From positions 1-64,000 of the forward strand of contig CAYQNW010000006.1 of assembly GCA_964418885.1 (NCBI GenBank): a DNA stretch of 64,000 nucleotides. The letters are read 5' to 3'. Under the pieces are notes generated by a model. It saw only the letters and a list, made by a program, of their open reading frames with translations. It was not told the origin of the DNA and did no database searches. The stretch comes from BMS3ABIN03 sp964418885 (GTDB lineage Bacteria; Bacteroidota; Ignavibacteria; Ignavibacteriales; Ignavibacteriaceae). Shown in pieces: positions 52,116 to 61,629 of the stretch (positions within the stretch are counted from its first letter, which is position 1; each line of letters starts with the position of its first letter). Position numbers and translations under genes: made by a program.

Positions 52116-55100
52116 TTACTTGGCTAATCCTTTTTCGGGTATTAATCCTCCATCGGGAATATTTTTATCATCGGGTAATTCCTTAGCCTGTTCATCAACA
52201 CTTAGTTTGGTTACACTTGTAAAACGGGCAAGTAATGAATAAACTACCGGGATAACTATTAAAGTAAGAAATGTTGAAAACAACATTCCGCCTACTACTG
52301 CCATACCCAAAGGTCTTCTTGATTCTGCCCCGGCTCCTAATCCAATGGCGATAGGTAATATTCCAAATACAGTGGAGAAAGATGTCATCAGGATAGGTCT
52401 TAATCTAATCGTTGCAGCTTCAATTACTGATTCAAACAAATCTTTTCCCTTAGCGCGAAGCTGGTTTGCAAACTCAATAATCAGAATAGCATTCTTTGTT
52501 ACAAGACCTATTAACATTATCAGACCTATTTGAGAATAAATGTTCAGAGTCTGTCCGAAAATAAATAATGTTATTAAAGCCCCAAGCACCGCTAGAGGAA
52601 CAGAAAGTAATATTGTAAATGGATGAATAAAGCTTTCAAACTGAGCTGACAGTACTAAGTAGATAAAAACAAGTGCAAGCAGAAACATAAAATAAAGACC
52701 TGAACTTGAAGTTTTAAATTCCAGTGACTGTCCGGCATACTCCCGTTTGATCCCGGCAGGTAATTTTTCCTGTGCGATTTTGTCCAGATCATTAAGTGCT
52801 TTACCGAGTGTAACACCAGGAACTAATCCGGCACTTATTGTTGCTGAACGAATACGGTTATAATGATTTAGCTCCTTTGGTGAAACTGTTTTATTAACCT
52901 TGATGACATTTGCTAGTTGAACCAATCCACCATTGCTTCTTATATACAATCCATTAATTGCATCGGGCGTTGAACGGTATTGAGGTTTCGTTTGAAGAAT
53001 TACATCATATTGCTTTGTGCCACGTTTAAAATCCGTTACCTTTCTTCCACCTAAAAATGTTTCCAGCGTTGATCCAATATCGCTCACTGAAACTCCCAAA
53101 CCTGAAGCTCGTTCTCTATCTATATTGATATCAAGCTGGGGTTTATTAAGTCTAAGATCACTATCAAGGTTTATTAAATATCCTAATTTGGAAGCTTCAC
53201 CCATCATTATACCAACTGCCCTATTTAGTTCATTGTAGTTATCTCCTTGTAAAACATATTCAACCGGATTGGAATTAAATCTTGCTCCAAGACTTGGTGG
53301 ATTGATAACGAAGGCTAAAACACCAGGTATTCCTAAGAGTTGTGGAAAGAGTTCCTCAACAATTTTCTGCTGGGATTTATCTCTTTCTCCTCTAGGTTTT
53401 AGTTTCAGGAAAATGAAACTGTTCGTTACACTACCTGGACCACTAAACGATAATCCTGTAGCGCTAAAAACACCTGCACATTCCGGTAAGGCAAGTAACT
53501 TTTGTTCAATTTGACGTACATATTTATCAGTATAATCCAGTGTTGCGCCTTCTGGTGCTACTACTATTCCCAATGCAATTCCCCGATCTTCAGTTGGGAC
53601 CAATTCATCGGGAATCATTTTTATTAGGAACACAGCTAATACTATTGCAATTATACCACCAGAAACCACAAGTACTCGATGACGCAGAGCTCCTCTTAAA
53701 ATACGATTATAAAAATTGTTTAGAAGCTCAAAGAATCTGTCAAATGAGCGGGATGCCCAACTCTGGCTTGTACCATGTAGCGGTTTAAGTATTTTTGAAG
53801 AAAGCATTGGCGTTAATGTTAATGCTACAAAACCTGAAATCAGAACGGCAACCGCTACTGCTACACCAAATTCATTAAATAATCTGCCGACTGTTCCTGT
53901 AAGAAATGCCAACGGAACAAACACCGCAACAAGAGTTATTGTTGTTGCGATAACAGCAAATCCTATCTCTTTACTTCCATCCATAGCAGCTTGCCATCTG
54001 GATTTTCCCATTTCCATATGGCGATATACGTTTTCCAGAACGACGATTGCATCATCTACAACTAATCCTATTGCCAGTACAAGACCCAGCAATGTTAAAA
54101 TATTAATTGTAAATCCTAAAAAATAAACCACGGCTAATGCACCAATAATAGAAACAGGAATAGCAACAGTTGGAATAAGTGTAGCCCTGAAACTTTTCAA
54201 AAATGCTAATACAATTAGCATTACCAATCCCAGAGCAATTATAAGGGTTTCCTGAACCTCACTTATAGAATCCTTAATAAATACTGAACTATCGTACGCT
54301 ACATTTAGTTTAATACCTTCAGGTAATAATTTAATTAAGTCAGGTAAAGCAGCACTAATCTGATTCGCCACATCTACTGTACTTGATTTGGATTGTTTGA
54401 CAATTCCGAGTCCTACGGCAGGTATGCCATTATAACGAGCAACTGTTCTCTCATCTTCAGCACCAACTTTAACATCGGCAACATCTCTTAGTCTGACAAC
54501 ATCATCACCTTTGTGAGAAACAATGATGGATCCGAATTCTTCAGGAGTCGAGAGATCGCCTCTTGTACGAACCGAAAATTCTCTCTGATCACCCTCAATA
54601 CGTCCACCAGGAATCTCAGCATTTTCACCTCTTACAGCCGTTTCAATATCCCTGGTTGTCAATTTAAACGCAGCCATTTTTAACGGATCAAGCCAGATAC
54701 GCATTGCGTATCTACGTTCACCTCCAATAATAACAGCACCAACACCGGGTAGCCGCTGAATCTTTTCCTTTAAAACCCGATCCGCGATATCGGATAATTC
54801 CAATCCATTTCGACTTTCACTTGAAAGCGCAAGCCAGACGATCGGCTGTGCGTTTGCATCTACTTTTGAAATTATCGGATCATCTATTTCCTGTGGCAAA
54901 GTTCCTCTTATTCTTGATACACGGTCGCGTACATCATTAGCAGCTTCATTTACATCACGGTTTAATTCAAATTCTATGGTGATTACAGAACCCCCTTCTC
55001 TGCTGGAAGAAGTAATTGTTTTCACTGCTTCAAGCGTAGCAAATTGTTCTTCGAGAACATCTGTAATTTCTGTTTCAACAACACTGGCACTCGCTCCACG

Positions 55101-55253
55101 GTATAGTGTTGTAACTGATATTATTGGAGGATCGATGTCGGGATATTCACGAACAGGTAAAAGTGTAAATGAAATTATTCCAAACAACAAAATTGCCAAA
55201 CTCATTACAGTTGCTAACACAGGACGTTTAATTGATATTTCGCTAAGTATCAT
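52116..55253 (-). CDS. Efflux RND transporter permease (AcrB/MexB-like)
   Basis: A 1045-residue inner-membrane permease with the 12-helix RND plan: helix 1 at the N-terminus (ISIKRPVLATVMSLAILLFG), two large periplasmic loops, and the proton-relay Asp pair in helix 4 (GLVVDDAIVVLENVYRHME, around residue 405). Typical HAE-1 features include YDSSVFIKDSISEVQETL and GLVTKNAILIIEFANQL. It pumps drugs or metabolites out with the adaptor encoded just upstream. No outer-membrane TolC-type gene is adjacent, so a shared one must be elsewhere. Confidence 0.95.
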   Translation of the reverse strand: MILSEISIKRPVLATVMSLAILLFGIISFTLLPVREYPDIDPPIISVTTLYRGASASVVETEITDVLEEQFATLEAVKTITSSSREGGSVITIEFELNRDVNEAANDVRDRVSRIRGTLPQEIDDPIISKVDANAQPIVWLALSSESRNGLELSDIADRVLKEKIQRLPGVGAVIIGGERRYAMRIWLDPLKMAAFKLTTRDIETAVRGENAEIPGGRIEGDQREFSVRTRGDLSTPEEFGSIIVSHKGDDVVRLRDVADVKVGAEDERTVARYNGIPAVGLGIVKQSKSSTVDVANQISAALPDLIKLLPEGIKLNVAYDSSVFIKDSISEVQETLIIALGLVMLIVLAFLKSFRATLIPTVAIPVSIIGALAVVYFLGFTINILTLLGLVLAIGLVVDDAIVVLENVYRHMEMGKSRWQAAMDGSKEIGFAVIATTITLVAVFVPLAFLTGTVGRLFNEFGVAVAVAVLISGFVALTLTPMLSSKILKPLHGTSQSWASRSFDRFFELLNNFYNRILRGALRHRVLVVSGGIIAIVLAVFLIKMIPDELVPTEDRGIALGIVVAPEGATLDYTDKYVRQIEQKLLALPECAGVFSATGLSFSGPGSVTNSFIFLKLKPRGERDKSQQKIVEELFPQLLGIPGVLAFVINPPSLGARFNSNPVEYVLQGDNYNELNRAVGIMMGEASKLGYLINLDSDLRLNKPQLDINIDRERASGLGVSVSDIGSTLETFLGGRKVTDFKRGTKQYDVILQTKPQYRSTPDAINGLYIRSNGGLVQLANVIKVNKTVSPKELNHYNRIRSATISAGLVPGVTLGKALNDLDKIAQEKLPAGIKREYAGQSLEFKTSSSGLYFMFLLALVFIYLVLSAQFESFIHPFTILLSVPLAVLGALITLFIFGQTLNIYSQIGLIMLIGLVTKNAILIIEFANQLRAKGKDLFESVIEAATIRLRPILMTSFSTVFGILPIAIGLGAGAESRRPLGMAVVGGMLFSTFLTLIVIPVVYSLLARFTSVTKLSVDEQAKELPDDKNIPDGGLIPEKGLAK

Positions 55254-55304
55254 AGTTTACTTTCTTGAAAATTTATTAATAACATCAACTAAATGGTTTT
55301 AATA

Positions 55305-56387
55305 TTACTGTTTTGTTTGGGTGTTCTTAGATATAATCGGCATTACCTTAGCACCTTCAAACAATTTCTGATGACCTGCCCGTACAATCTGCATTCCTTG
55401 CTTTAATCCGTCCAGAATTTCAACAACATTGGCAGTTTGAGAACCGAGCGTTACTGGAACAAGCCCAACACTGCTATCTTTTTTAATAACATATACAAAA
55501 GACTGATTACCATTGGCAAATATAGCTTCGTTTGGAATAGTTAAAGCGTTAGGTCTTTCACTTAAAATAACAGATACATTTGCCGACATACCGGGACGAA
55601 ATTTCCTCTCAGGATTTTTTACTTTTGCTACAACCTGCACATTTCTTGTATCAGGATCAAGAACAGGTTCAATTGCAATAATATGTCCTTTGACTTTATA
55701 ATCCGGATAAACAGTTGAATAGACAGTTACATCGGTATTGTCTTTCAGTTTGGAAAGAAAACGTTCAGGTACTGCGAAACTTACTCTTATTTGATCGAGA
55801 TTTGCGAGTTCGGTTATTGCCTGTCCTGTTCGTAAGAAGGTTCCTACACTTACTTTTCGTGCTCCAACTATACCACTGAAAGGTGCGACAATTCTTGTTT
55901 TGTTTAATCGTGCCTTCGCCAAATCAAGATTTGCTTCAGCCACTTTTAAAGATGCAAGTGCGTCATCTAAACTTTGTTTAGTACCAACATTCTGTTCAAC
56001 TATAGTCTTTATTCGCTTATAACTGGATTTATTCTGATCGTATAAAGCCTGTGTTCTATTTACTTCTGCCAGTAATTGTGAATCATCAAGCTTTGCAATG
56101 AGATCCCCTTTTTTGATATAACTTCCCTCTTTAAACGGAAGACTCACAACCGAACCGTCAATCTCAGATACAACTGTAATCTCTTCAATAGCTTCTATAG
56201 TACCCACAGTCTCGAACTGATCAACCATTTTCTGAACATTAACGGTTGCAACTTCAACAGGTATTGGAGGCATTGAAAAATTACCTGCCTGTGATTGATC
56301 GTCTGAACATCCGGTTGAAAGTATTACGATGAAAGAAATAATGATATACAACATTAAATATTTCATTTCAATATATGTTTTGTACAT
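55305..56387 (-). CDS. Efflux RND periplasmic adaptor lipoprotein
   Basis: A 360-residue membrane fusion protein. Signal with lipobox LSTGC (Cys27), then a biotinyl-lipoyl-like domain (GTIEAIEEITVVSEIDGSVVSLPFKEGSYIKKGDLIAKLDDSQ), an alpha-hairpin (about 85-145) and beta-barrel domains (IRVSFAVPERFLSKL, VKNPERKFRPGMSANVSVIL). AAAGG four bases before ATG 56387 favours this start over the internal Met8. It links the RND permease (51 bases downstream) to an outer-membrane channel. Confidence 0.93.
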   Translation of the reverse strand: MYKTYIEMKYLMLYIIISFIVILSTGCSDDQSQAGNFSMPPIPVEVATVNVQKMVDQFETVGTIEAIEEITVVSEIDGSVVSLPFKEGSYIKKGDLIAKLDDSQLLAEVNRTQALYDQNKSSYKRIKTIVEQNVGTKQSLDDALASLKVAEANLDLAKARLNKTRIVAPFSGIVGARKVSVGTFLRTGQAITELANLDQIRVSFAVPERFLSKLKDNTDVTVYSTVYPDYKVKGHIIAIEPVLDPDTRNVQVVAKVKNPERKFRPGMSANVSVILSERPNALTIPNEAIFANGNQSFVYVIKKDSSVGLVPVTLGSQTANVVEILDGLKQGMQIVRAGHQKLFEGAKVMPIISKNTQTKQ

Positions 56388-56692
56388 ATTGCCTTTCTTT
56401 ATCTTGTTGCTGAAGAATGAATCTTCCTTATGAGTTAAGAGTGAGTGAGAGAAGTTGAAGCCCGGAAGATTTTAATAATTTATTTAGTCAAAGAGTTTCG
56501 AATAAAAAGTGCCGAAACATATTGATAGGTGTGTACAGTGTCAAGCTATTGATGTATTAGTAGTGATTGTCATCACCTGAAAATTATTTAATGTCTCACA
56601 CCCAGGTAGAAAATCTGGAATATGAATTTTGTTAAATATTTGTAAACAATACTAGAAATGATTTCTGTGAATATTTGGGGAGTTAATTAAGA
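56388..56692. other. Intergenic region upstream of the RND operon
   Basis: About 305 bases without a gene, between the adaptor gene start and the stop of the YitT gene (both minus strand). It should contain the RND operon promoter, but I could not fix one. A perfect short palindrome GTGAT-N4-ATCAC at 56563-56576 is the only operator-like element noticed. GGTGTG (56528-56533) is matched by CACACC further on. Confidence 0.35.
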
Positions 56693-57652
56693 TCATTTAA
56701 TGCTTCGCCTTTTAATCATCCCACCTCTAGTATCTTTTACGCTGTTCATAATAATAAAAGCATTAGAATCAATTTTTTCTATTTCATTTCGAAGTTTTGT
56801 TATTTCCAATCTCGTTATAACTGTGTAAATAATATTTATTTCTTTTAACGATTCACCACTTTTGGCAAATCCTTTTTTACCTGAATATACAGTTACGCCA
56901 TGTCCTAAATTATCTATTAAAAGTGTTCTAATTCTTTCATTCTTATCCGATATAATTGTTATACCCGTATATTCTTCAATGCCCTCAATCAAAAAATCGA
57001 CAGTTTTTGAAGCAGCAAAATAAGTTAAAATTGCATAGAGCGCAGTTTCTATGTTTATGATGTATGCTGCAAAAGCAAATATTATAATGTTGAAGATTAA
57101 AATTATATCACCAATGGTCAGACCAATCTTTTTGCTTATGAAAATGGCTAAAACTTCTGTTCCATCTAAAACGGCACCTCCGCGAACCGAAAGACCAATT
57201 CCACCACCAAGAAATATTCCACCGAACACCGCTATCAGTAACTTATCTGATGTAATCACTGGATACTGAATAAAATAAACAACTAATGCCAGACCAAGTA
57301 TTGATAAAACACATTTTATAGCAAACTGTTTACCGATTTGGAAGTATCCAAGAAAGAAAAATGGAAGATTAATAATTATTAGTAAAATTGATAAGTGATA
57401 CCCCGTTAGTTCAGCTATAAGTAACGAAATTCCTGTTGCTCCGCCGTCAACAAAGTAATTTGGCAGAAGAAAACCTTTGAGACCAAATCCTGCGAATAAA
57501 ATTCCAAAGGAAATTAGAAAAAAGGATTTGACAAACTGGTTTAATCTTACCTTGAAACTAGAAGTTGTTTTTTTAAATTTAGCTTCGTTCTCTTTTTGAT
57601 TATTTTTCTTCAATGATTTAATAGATTGTATGATGGTTTTTAAGTCAGGCAC
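56693..57652 (-). CDS. YitT family membrane protein (DUF161/DUF2179)
   Basis: A 319-residue protein from a GTG start. A charged N-terminal tail (1-35) is followed by five or six membrane helices (about 38-215), with GLKGFLLPNYFVDGGATGISLLI and LSVRGGAVLDGTEVLAIF typical of YitT, and a C-terminal cytoplasmic DUF2179 domain (about 225-315: GVTVYSGKKGFAKSGESLKEINIIYTVI). Transport role suspected, substrate unknown. It diverges from the threonine operon leader. Confidence 0.88.
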   Translation of the reverse strand: MPDLKTIIQSIKSLKKNNQKENEAKFKKTTSSFKVRLNQFVKSFFLISFGILFAGFGLKGFLLPNYFVDGGATGISLLIAELTGYHLSILLIIINLPFFFLGYFQIGKQFAIKCVLSILGLALVVYFIQYPVITSDKLLIAVFGGIFLGGGIGLSVRGGAVLDGTEVLAIFISKKIGLTIGDIILIFNIIIFAFAAYIINIETALYAILTYFAASKTVDFLIEGIEEYTGITIISDKNERIRTLLIDNLGHGVTVYSGKKGFAKSGESLKEINIIYTVITRLEITKLRNEIEKIDSNAFIIMNSVKDTRGGMIKRRSIK

Positions 57653-57842
57653 TATAATTGCATTTATTTAGCTTAAATATTGGTTTTAATCTTCAGAAAT
57701 AAAATATGTAATATTATTACTTGTAATAATTGCCAGTTATTTCTTCACAGGAAGAAAAAACAGTGAATAAGTTACAAGATAAAATACTGAGTTCTTTTAA
57801 AGTAATTTATAGAATATATAATGCTAATTATTAAGAATTCAT

Positions 57843-57873
57843 TTGACAAACATAAAATTTAGTATTAGCTTTA
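57843..57873 (+). promoter_or_regulatory. Promoter of the threonine operon
   Basis: TTG (57843-57845, within TTGACA) followed after 20 bases by TAGCTTTA (57866-57873), one mismatch from the TAnnTTTG -7 element of Bacteroidota-type sigma A promoters. The leader peptide starts 16 bases after the element, so the transcript would have a very short 5' end, as expected for an attenuation leader. The same TTG-N20-TAnnTTT spacing recurs at 63878-63908. Confidence 0.7.
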
Positions 57874-57888
57874 ATTTCAAGATTTATT

Positions 57889-57975
57889 ATGACTACTGAT
57901 ATTAAAACATATAACCTAATGCTCTACATGTCATCTACCACTACTACTACTCCAACAGGTATACCCGGAGGCTGA
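57889..57975 (+). CDS. thrL: Threonine operon leader peptide
   Basis: A 28-codon open frame starting 16 bases after the promoter. It begins MTTDIKTYNLM and ends MSSTTTTTPTGIPGG. The five consecutive Thr codons (57937-57951: ACC ACT ACT ACT ACT), three earlier Thr codons, one later one and two Ile codons mirror the Thr/Ile content of the classic E. coli thr leader. Translation stops at TGA 57973-57975, inside the left arm of the antiterminator. It has no cellular role as a protein; ribosome stalling on the Thr run senses charged tRNA-Thr. Starts at ATG 57919 or 57928 are alternatives and would not change the mechanism. Confidence 0.88.
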   Translation: MTTDIKTYNLMLYMSSTTTTTPTGIPGG

Positions 57976-58042
57976 AGCAGGGTTATATAGTTTTGTAAAG
58001 AAATTAACGACCGGCTTCAGCGATGTTGCCGGTTTTTTTTTT
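57965..58042 (+). terminator. Threonine attenuator: antiterminator and terminator hairpins
   Basis: Terminator: CCGGC (58011-58015) pairs with GCCGG (58028-58032), followed by ten T (58033-58042). Competing antiterminator: GCTGAAGC (57971-57978) is perfectly complementary to GCTTCAGC (58014-58021), which takes the left arm and loop of the terminator; outside it, CCGG at 57965-57968 can also pair with CCGG at 58029-58032. The left antiterminator arm spans the leader stop codon. A ribosome reaching the stop covers it and lets the terminator form; a ribosome stalled on the Thr codons leaves it free and transcription enters thrA, 45 bases further on. Confidence 0.88.
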
Positions 58043-58086
58043 GCTAATTCCGATAATAATAAAACAGTATAAAGGAATTCCACAAA

Positions 58087-60543
58087 ATGAAGGTGTTAAA
58101 GTTCGGCGGTTCATCAATTGGCGATGCCGATAAAATTAGGAATGTAATTGGGATTGTTAAAAGCTCAATTCAAAAAAATAAAAAGATTGTTCTTATCTTT
58201 TCTGCTTTTTATGAGGTGACAGATAATCTATTAAAGATGAGTCAAAAAGCATCTGAAGGAAATTTAGTTTATGAGGAATTGTTCAAAAAGCTTGAAGAAA
58301 AACATATTTCTATTGCTAAAGAACTGCTCGCTGTTAAAACACAAAGCAGTATTCTAGCACAATTAAAGCTGTATCTAAATGAACTCGAAGATGTTTTACA
58401 CGGTGTTTTCTTAGTTAAAGAAATTTCTCCCCGTACACAAGATTTTATTCTTAGTTTCGGTGAACGACTTTCAACCTACATTATTTCTCATATACTGATA
58501 GATCAAAACATAGCTTGCGAATTCCTTGATTCCCGTTCTCTCGTTAAAACCGATGAATCATTTGGTACTGCAAAAGTGGAATTCAATAAAACATATGATA
58601 ACATACGTACTTATTTCAATAAACATAAAAAGCTTCAGGTAATCACCGGGTTTATTGGATCTACAGATAACAATGAGACTACAACTCTGGGACGCGGCGG
58701 CTCGGATTATACAGCTTCTATTTTTGCTGCCGCTCTTAATGCTAAAGAAATTGAAATCTGGACTGATGTAGACGGGGTGCATACTGCAGATCCAAGAAAA
58801 GTAAAAAAAGCTTTTCCTTTGAAAGGGCTTAGCTACGAAGAAGCAATGGAACTTTCACATTTCGGTGCCAAGGTAATTCATCCACCAACGATGCATCCGG
58901 CGTTGGATAAAAAGATTCCCATCAGAATTAAAAATACGTTTAACAGAGATTTTAAAGGAACTGTAATTAATGGTCATGCTGATCGTAATAATTTTCAGAT
59001 CAAAGCAATTTCATCAATCGATGATATTTCACTTATAACTATTCAGGGCGGTGGAATGGTTGGAGTTACAGGAATTGCACAAAGAATTTTTTCAGCACTC
59101 GGCGCAAAACAAATAAATATCATTTTGATTACACAGGCTTCATCAGAACATTCACTTTGTATTGCAGTTATGCCCAAAGCTGCCGCACTTGCAAAAAAGG
59201 CATTACAGCAGGAATTCTATTATGAGATAAAAGAGAAATTAATATACGATCCTGTGGTTGAAACAAACCTTTCAATTATAGCAATTGTCGGTGAGAACAT
59301 GCGAAAAACTCCAGGTATATCCGGGAGAATATTTCAGGCAATGGGAAAAAATGGGATTAACATTATTGCAATCGCCCAGGGTTCATCAGAATTAAATATT
59401 TCTGCTGTTATTTCAGGTAATGATGAAACAAAAGCTCTTAATGCACTCCACGATGCTTTCTTCTTATCCATTACAAAGACGGTGAACTTGTATGTTGTGG
59501 GAACAGGTTTGGTTGGAGGAACTTTACTAAAACAAATTGCTAATCAAACAGATTATTTGGCAAAGGAGTATTTACTGAATATAAAAATAATAGCCTTGGC
59601 AAACAGTAAGAAGATGATTTTCGATTCTAACAGCATAGATCCCTCGAATTGGAAAGAAAAGTTGCAACGTGAAGGTTATAAAACAAACCTGAACTCTTTT
59701 ATTAGAGAGATGAAAAAATTAAATCTTCCTAACAGTATATTTATAGATTGTACAGCAAGCGATGAAGTTGCTTCAAGGTATAAAGAAATTCTTGATTCAA
59801 GTATATCAGTGGTAACACCAAATAAAAGGGCAAACTCAGGAAGTTTCGAATATTATCAGCAATTAAAACAATCAGCATTAAATCATAATGTAAAATTTCT
59901 CTATGAAACAAATGTAGGTGCAGGGTTGCCCATAATCAGTACTTTAACCGATCTTGTAACAAGCGGTGATGAAATATTAAAAATTGAAGGGGTAATGTCC
60001 GGTACTTTAAGTTATATCTTTACATCATTTACAAACGACAAAACATTCAGCCAGATTGTAAAAGAAGCGCAGGAAAAAGGATTCACTGAACCGGATCCCA
60101 GAGAAGATCTTAACGGAATGGATGTAGCAAGAAAGTTATTAATACTTGCTCGAGAAACAGGTTTTTCACTCGAACTGAAAAACATAAAGGTAGAAAACTT
60201 AGTTCCCCTCCCTGCACGAAATGCAAAATCTACAAAAGAGTTTTTTATTAAGTTAAAAAAGCATGATCGTGAGTTTGAAACTAAAAGAAAAAATGCAGAA
60301 GCAAAGGGAAACGTATTAAGATATATCGCAAGTCTCAGGAATGGTAAAGCTAAAATTTCTTTACAGGAAGTTAATGAGACTCATCCGTTCTATTCTTTAT
60401 CAGAAAGTGATAATATTTTTGCACTTTACACAAGGCAATATAAAGATCGTCCAATTGTTGTAAAAGGTCCGGGAGCTGGTGCAGATGTTACAGCATCAGG
60501 TGTGTTTGCAGATATATTAAGAATTTCTAATTACTTAAGTTAA
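58087..60543 (+). CDS. thrA: Bifunctional aspartokinase/homoserine dehydrogenase
   Basis: An 818-residue ThrA. Aspartokinase domain (1-290) with KFGGSSIGDADKIRN, GFIGSTDNNETTTLGRGGSD and WTDVDGVHTADPR. Two ACT domains follow (about 310-455: GVTGIAQRIFSALGAKQINII and TPGISGRIFQAMGKNGINI), the site of threonine feedback. The homoserine dehydrogenase domain is at about 465-818 with VVGTGLVGGTLLKQI, VTPNKRAN and NVGAGLPIISTL. It performs the first and third steps of the aspartate pathway to threonine and methionine. Expression is controlled by the attenuator upstream. Confidence 0.96.
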   Translation: MKVLKFGGSSIGDADKIRNVIGIVKSSIQKNKKIVLIFSAFYEVTDNLLKMSQKASEGNLVYEELFKKLEEKHISIAKELLAVKTQSSILAQLKLYLNELEDVLHGVFLVKEISPRTQDFILSFGERLSTYIISHILIDQNIACEFLDSRSLVKTDESFGTAKVEFNKTYDNIRTYFNKHKKLQVITGFIGSTDNNETTTLGRGGSDYTASIFAAALNAKEIEIWTDVDGVHTADPRKVKKAFPLKGLSYEEAMELSHFGAKVIHPPTMHPALDKKIPIRIKNTFNRDFKGTVINGHADRNNFQIKAISSIDDISLITIQGGGMVGVTGIAQRIFSALGAKQINIILITQASSEHSLCIAVMPKAAALAKKALQQEFYYEIKEKLIYDPVVETNLSIIAIVGENMRKTPGISGRIFQAMGKNGINIIAIAQGSSELNISAVISGNDETKALNALHDAFFLSITKTVNLYVVGTGLVGGTLLKQIANQTDYLAKEYLLNIKIIALANSKKMIFDSNSIDPSNWKEKLQREGYKTNLNSFIREMKKLNLPNSIFIDCTASDEVASRYKEILDSSISVVTPNKRANSGSFEYYQQLKQSALNHNVKFLYETNVGAGLPIISTLTDLVTSGDEILKIEGVMSGTLSYIFTSFTNDKTFSQIVKEAQEKGFTEPDPREDLNGMDVARKLLILARETGFSLELKNIKVENLVPLPARNAKSTKEFFIKLKKHDREFETKRKNAEAKGNVLRYIASLRNGKAKISLQEVNETHPFYSLSESDNIFALYTRQYKDRPIVVKGPGAGADVTASGVFADILRISNYLS

Positions 60544-60571
60544 ACAGGATTAATATTTTACCGGTAATAAG

Positions 60572-61507
60572 ATGAAGAAAGAAATAAAAGTTTTTGCCCC
60601 TGCTTCCGTAACGAATGTAAGTTGTGGTTTCGATATCCTGGGATTTGCAATAGATTTTCCAGGGGATGAACTTAAGTTAAAAATTAAAGATAAACCCGGA
60701 GTTTCAATTTCAAAAATTACCGGTGACAATGGAAGACTTCCAATAGACCCTTTAAAAAATACTGCTGGCGTTTCTCTTATTTCTATGGTAGAACATATTG
60801 GTTTTAATAAAGGGATAGATATTGAGATTCACAAAAAAATTGCACTTGGCAGTGGACTTGGCTCCAGCGCCACAAGTGCGGTTGCAAGCGTATTCGCTTT
60901 AAATGAAATACTGGAAAGACCTTTAAGCAGAAAAGAGCTTTTGCCTTTTGCTCTTGAAGGAGAAAAACTTACATGCGGAGGTACTCCTCATGCAGATAAT
61001 GTTTCTGCCTGCCTGATGGGAGGATTTATTATTGTTAGAAGTATTGATCCGTTAGATGTAATTCCAATAAATGTTTCTGCGAATCTTTACTGTACAATTC
61101 TTCATCCGCATCTTGAAATTAATACAGCAGATACGAGGAAAATATTACGCAATAATATCTTGCTTGCAGATGCGACAAAGCAATGGGGTAACGTTGCGGG
61201 ATTGGTCGCAGGCTTAATGAGTGGTGATTATGATCTTATCGGGAGATCACTTCACGATGTTATTATAGAACCAATAAGAGGGATGCTTATTCCGGGATTC
61301 AATGAAATAAAAAATGCAGCCATAAACTCAGGAGCTTTAGGTTGCAGCATTTCTGGTTCAGGTCCATCGGTTTTTGCGTTCAGTAAAACAAAACCTGCTG
61401 CCAAAAATGTTGGAGATACGATGAAAAAAGTTTTATCGCAAATGGATATAGATGCTGATATTTATATCTCAAAGATTAATAAACAAGGACCAAAAGTCAT
61501 TAAATAG
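60572..61507 (+). CDS. thrB: Homoserine kinase
   Basis: A 311-residue GHMP kinase. N-terminal APASVTNVSCGFDILGFAID, the ATP loop LGSGLGSSATSAVAS (92-106) and the C-terminal GALGCSISGSGPSVFAFS are the family's three motifs. It phosphorylates homoserine for threonine synthase. 28 bases after thrA; 122 bases before thrC with no terminator seen between. Confidence 0.95.
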   Translation: MKKEIKVFAPASVTNVSCGFDILGFAIDFPGDELKLKIKDKPGVSISKITGDNGRLPIDPLKNTAGVSLISMVEHIGFNKGIDIEIHKKIALGSGLGSSATSAVASVFALNEILERPLSRKELLPFALEGEKLTCGGTPHADNVSACLMGGFIIVRSIDPLDVIPINVSANLYCTILHPHLEINTADTRKILRNNILLADATKQWGNVAGLVAGLMSGDYDLIGRSLHDVIIEPIRGMLIPGFNEIKNAAINSGALGCSISGSGPSVFAFSKTKPAAKNVGDTMKKVLSQMDIDADIYISKINKQGPKVIK

Positions 61508-61629
61508 TTTTAATAAAATGCTTATATATACATTGTGCTCTAATTGTCCAAGTGGTTAAGAAAAATTAAAGAGAACTTTATTTGTCATGAAGACTAAAGT
61601 ACACTGTGAAACACTTAAAATAAATTCAA

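Noticed and set aside
53716..54126. 136-codon plus-strand frame inside the RND permease gene
   Set aside because: Antisense to conserved membrane helices of the permease; composition is an artefact of the opposite strand.
61541..61560. tRNA-like text GTCCAAGTGGTTAAG between thrB and thrC
   Set aside because: It resembles a D-arm of a Ser-type tRNA, but no acceptor stem, anticodon arm or T-arm follows.
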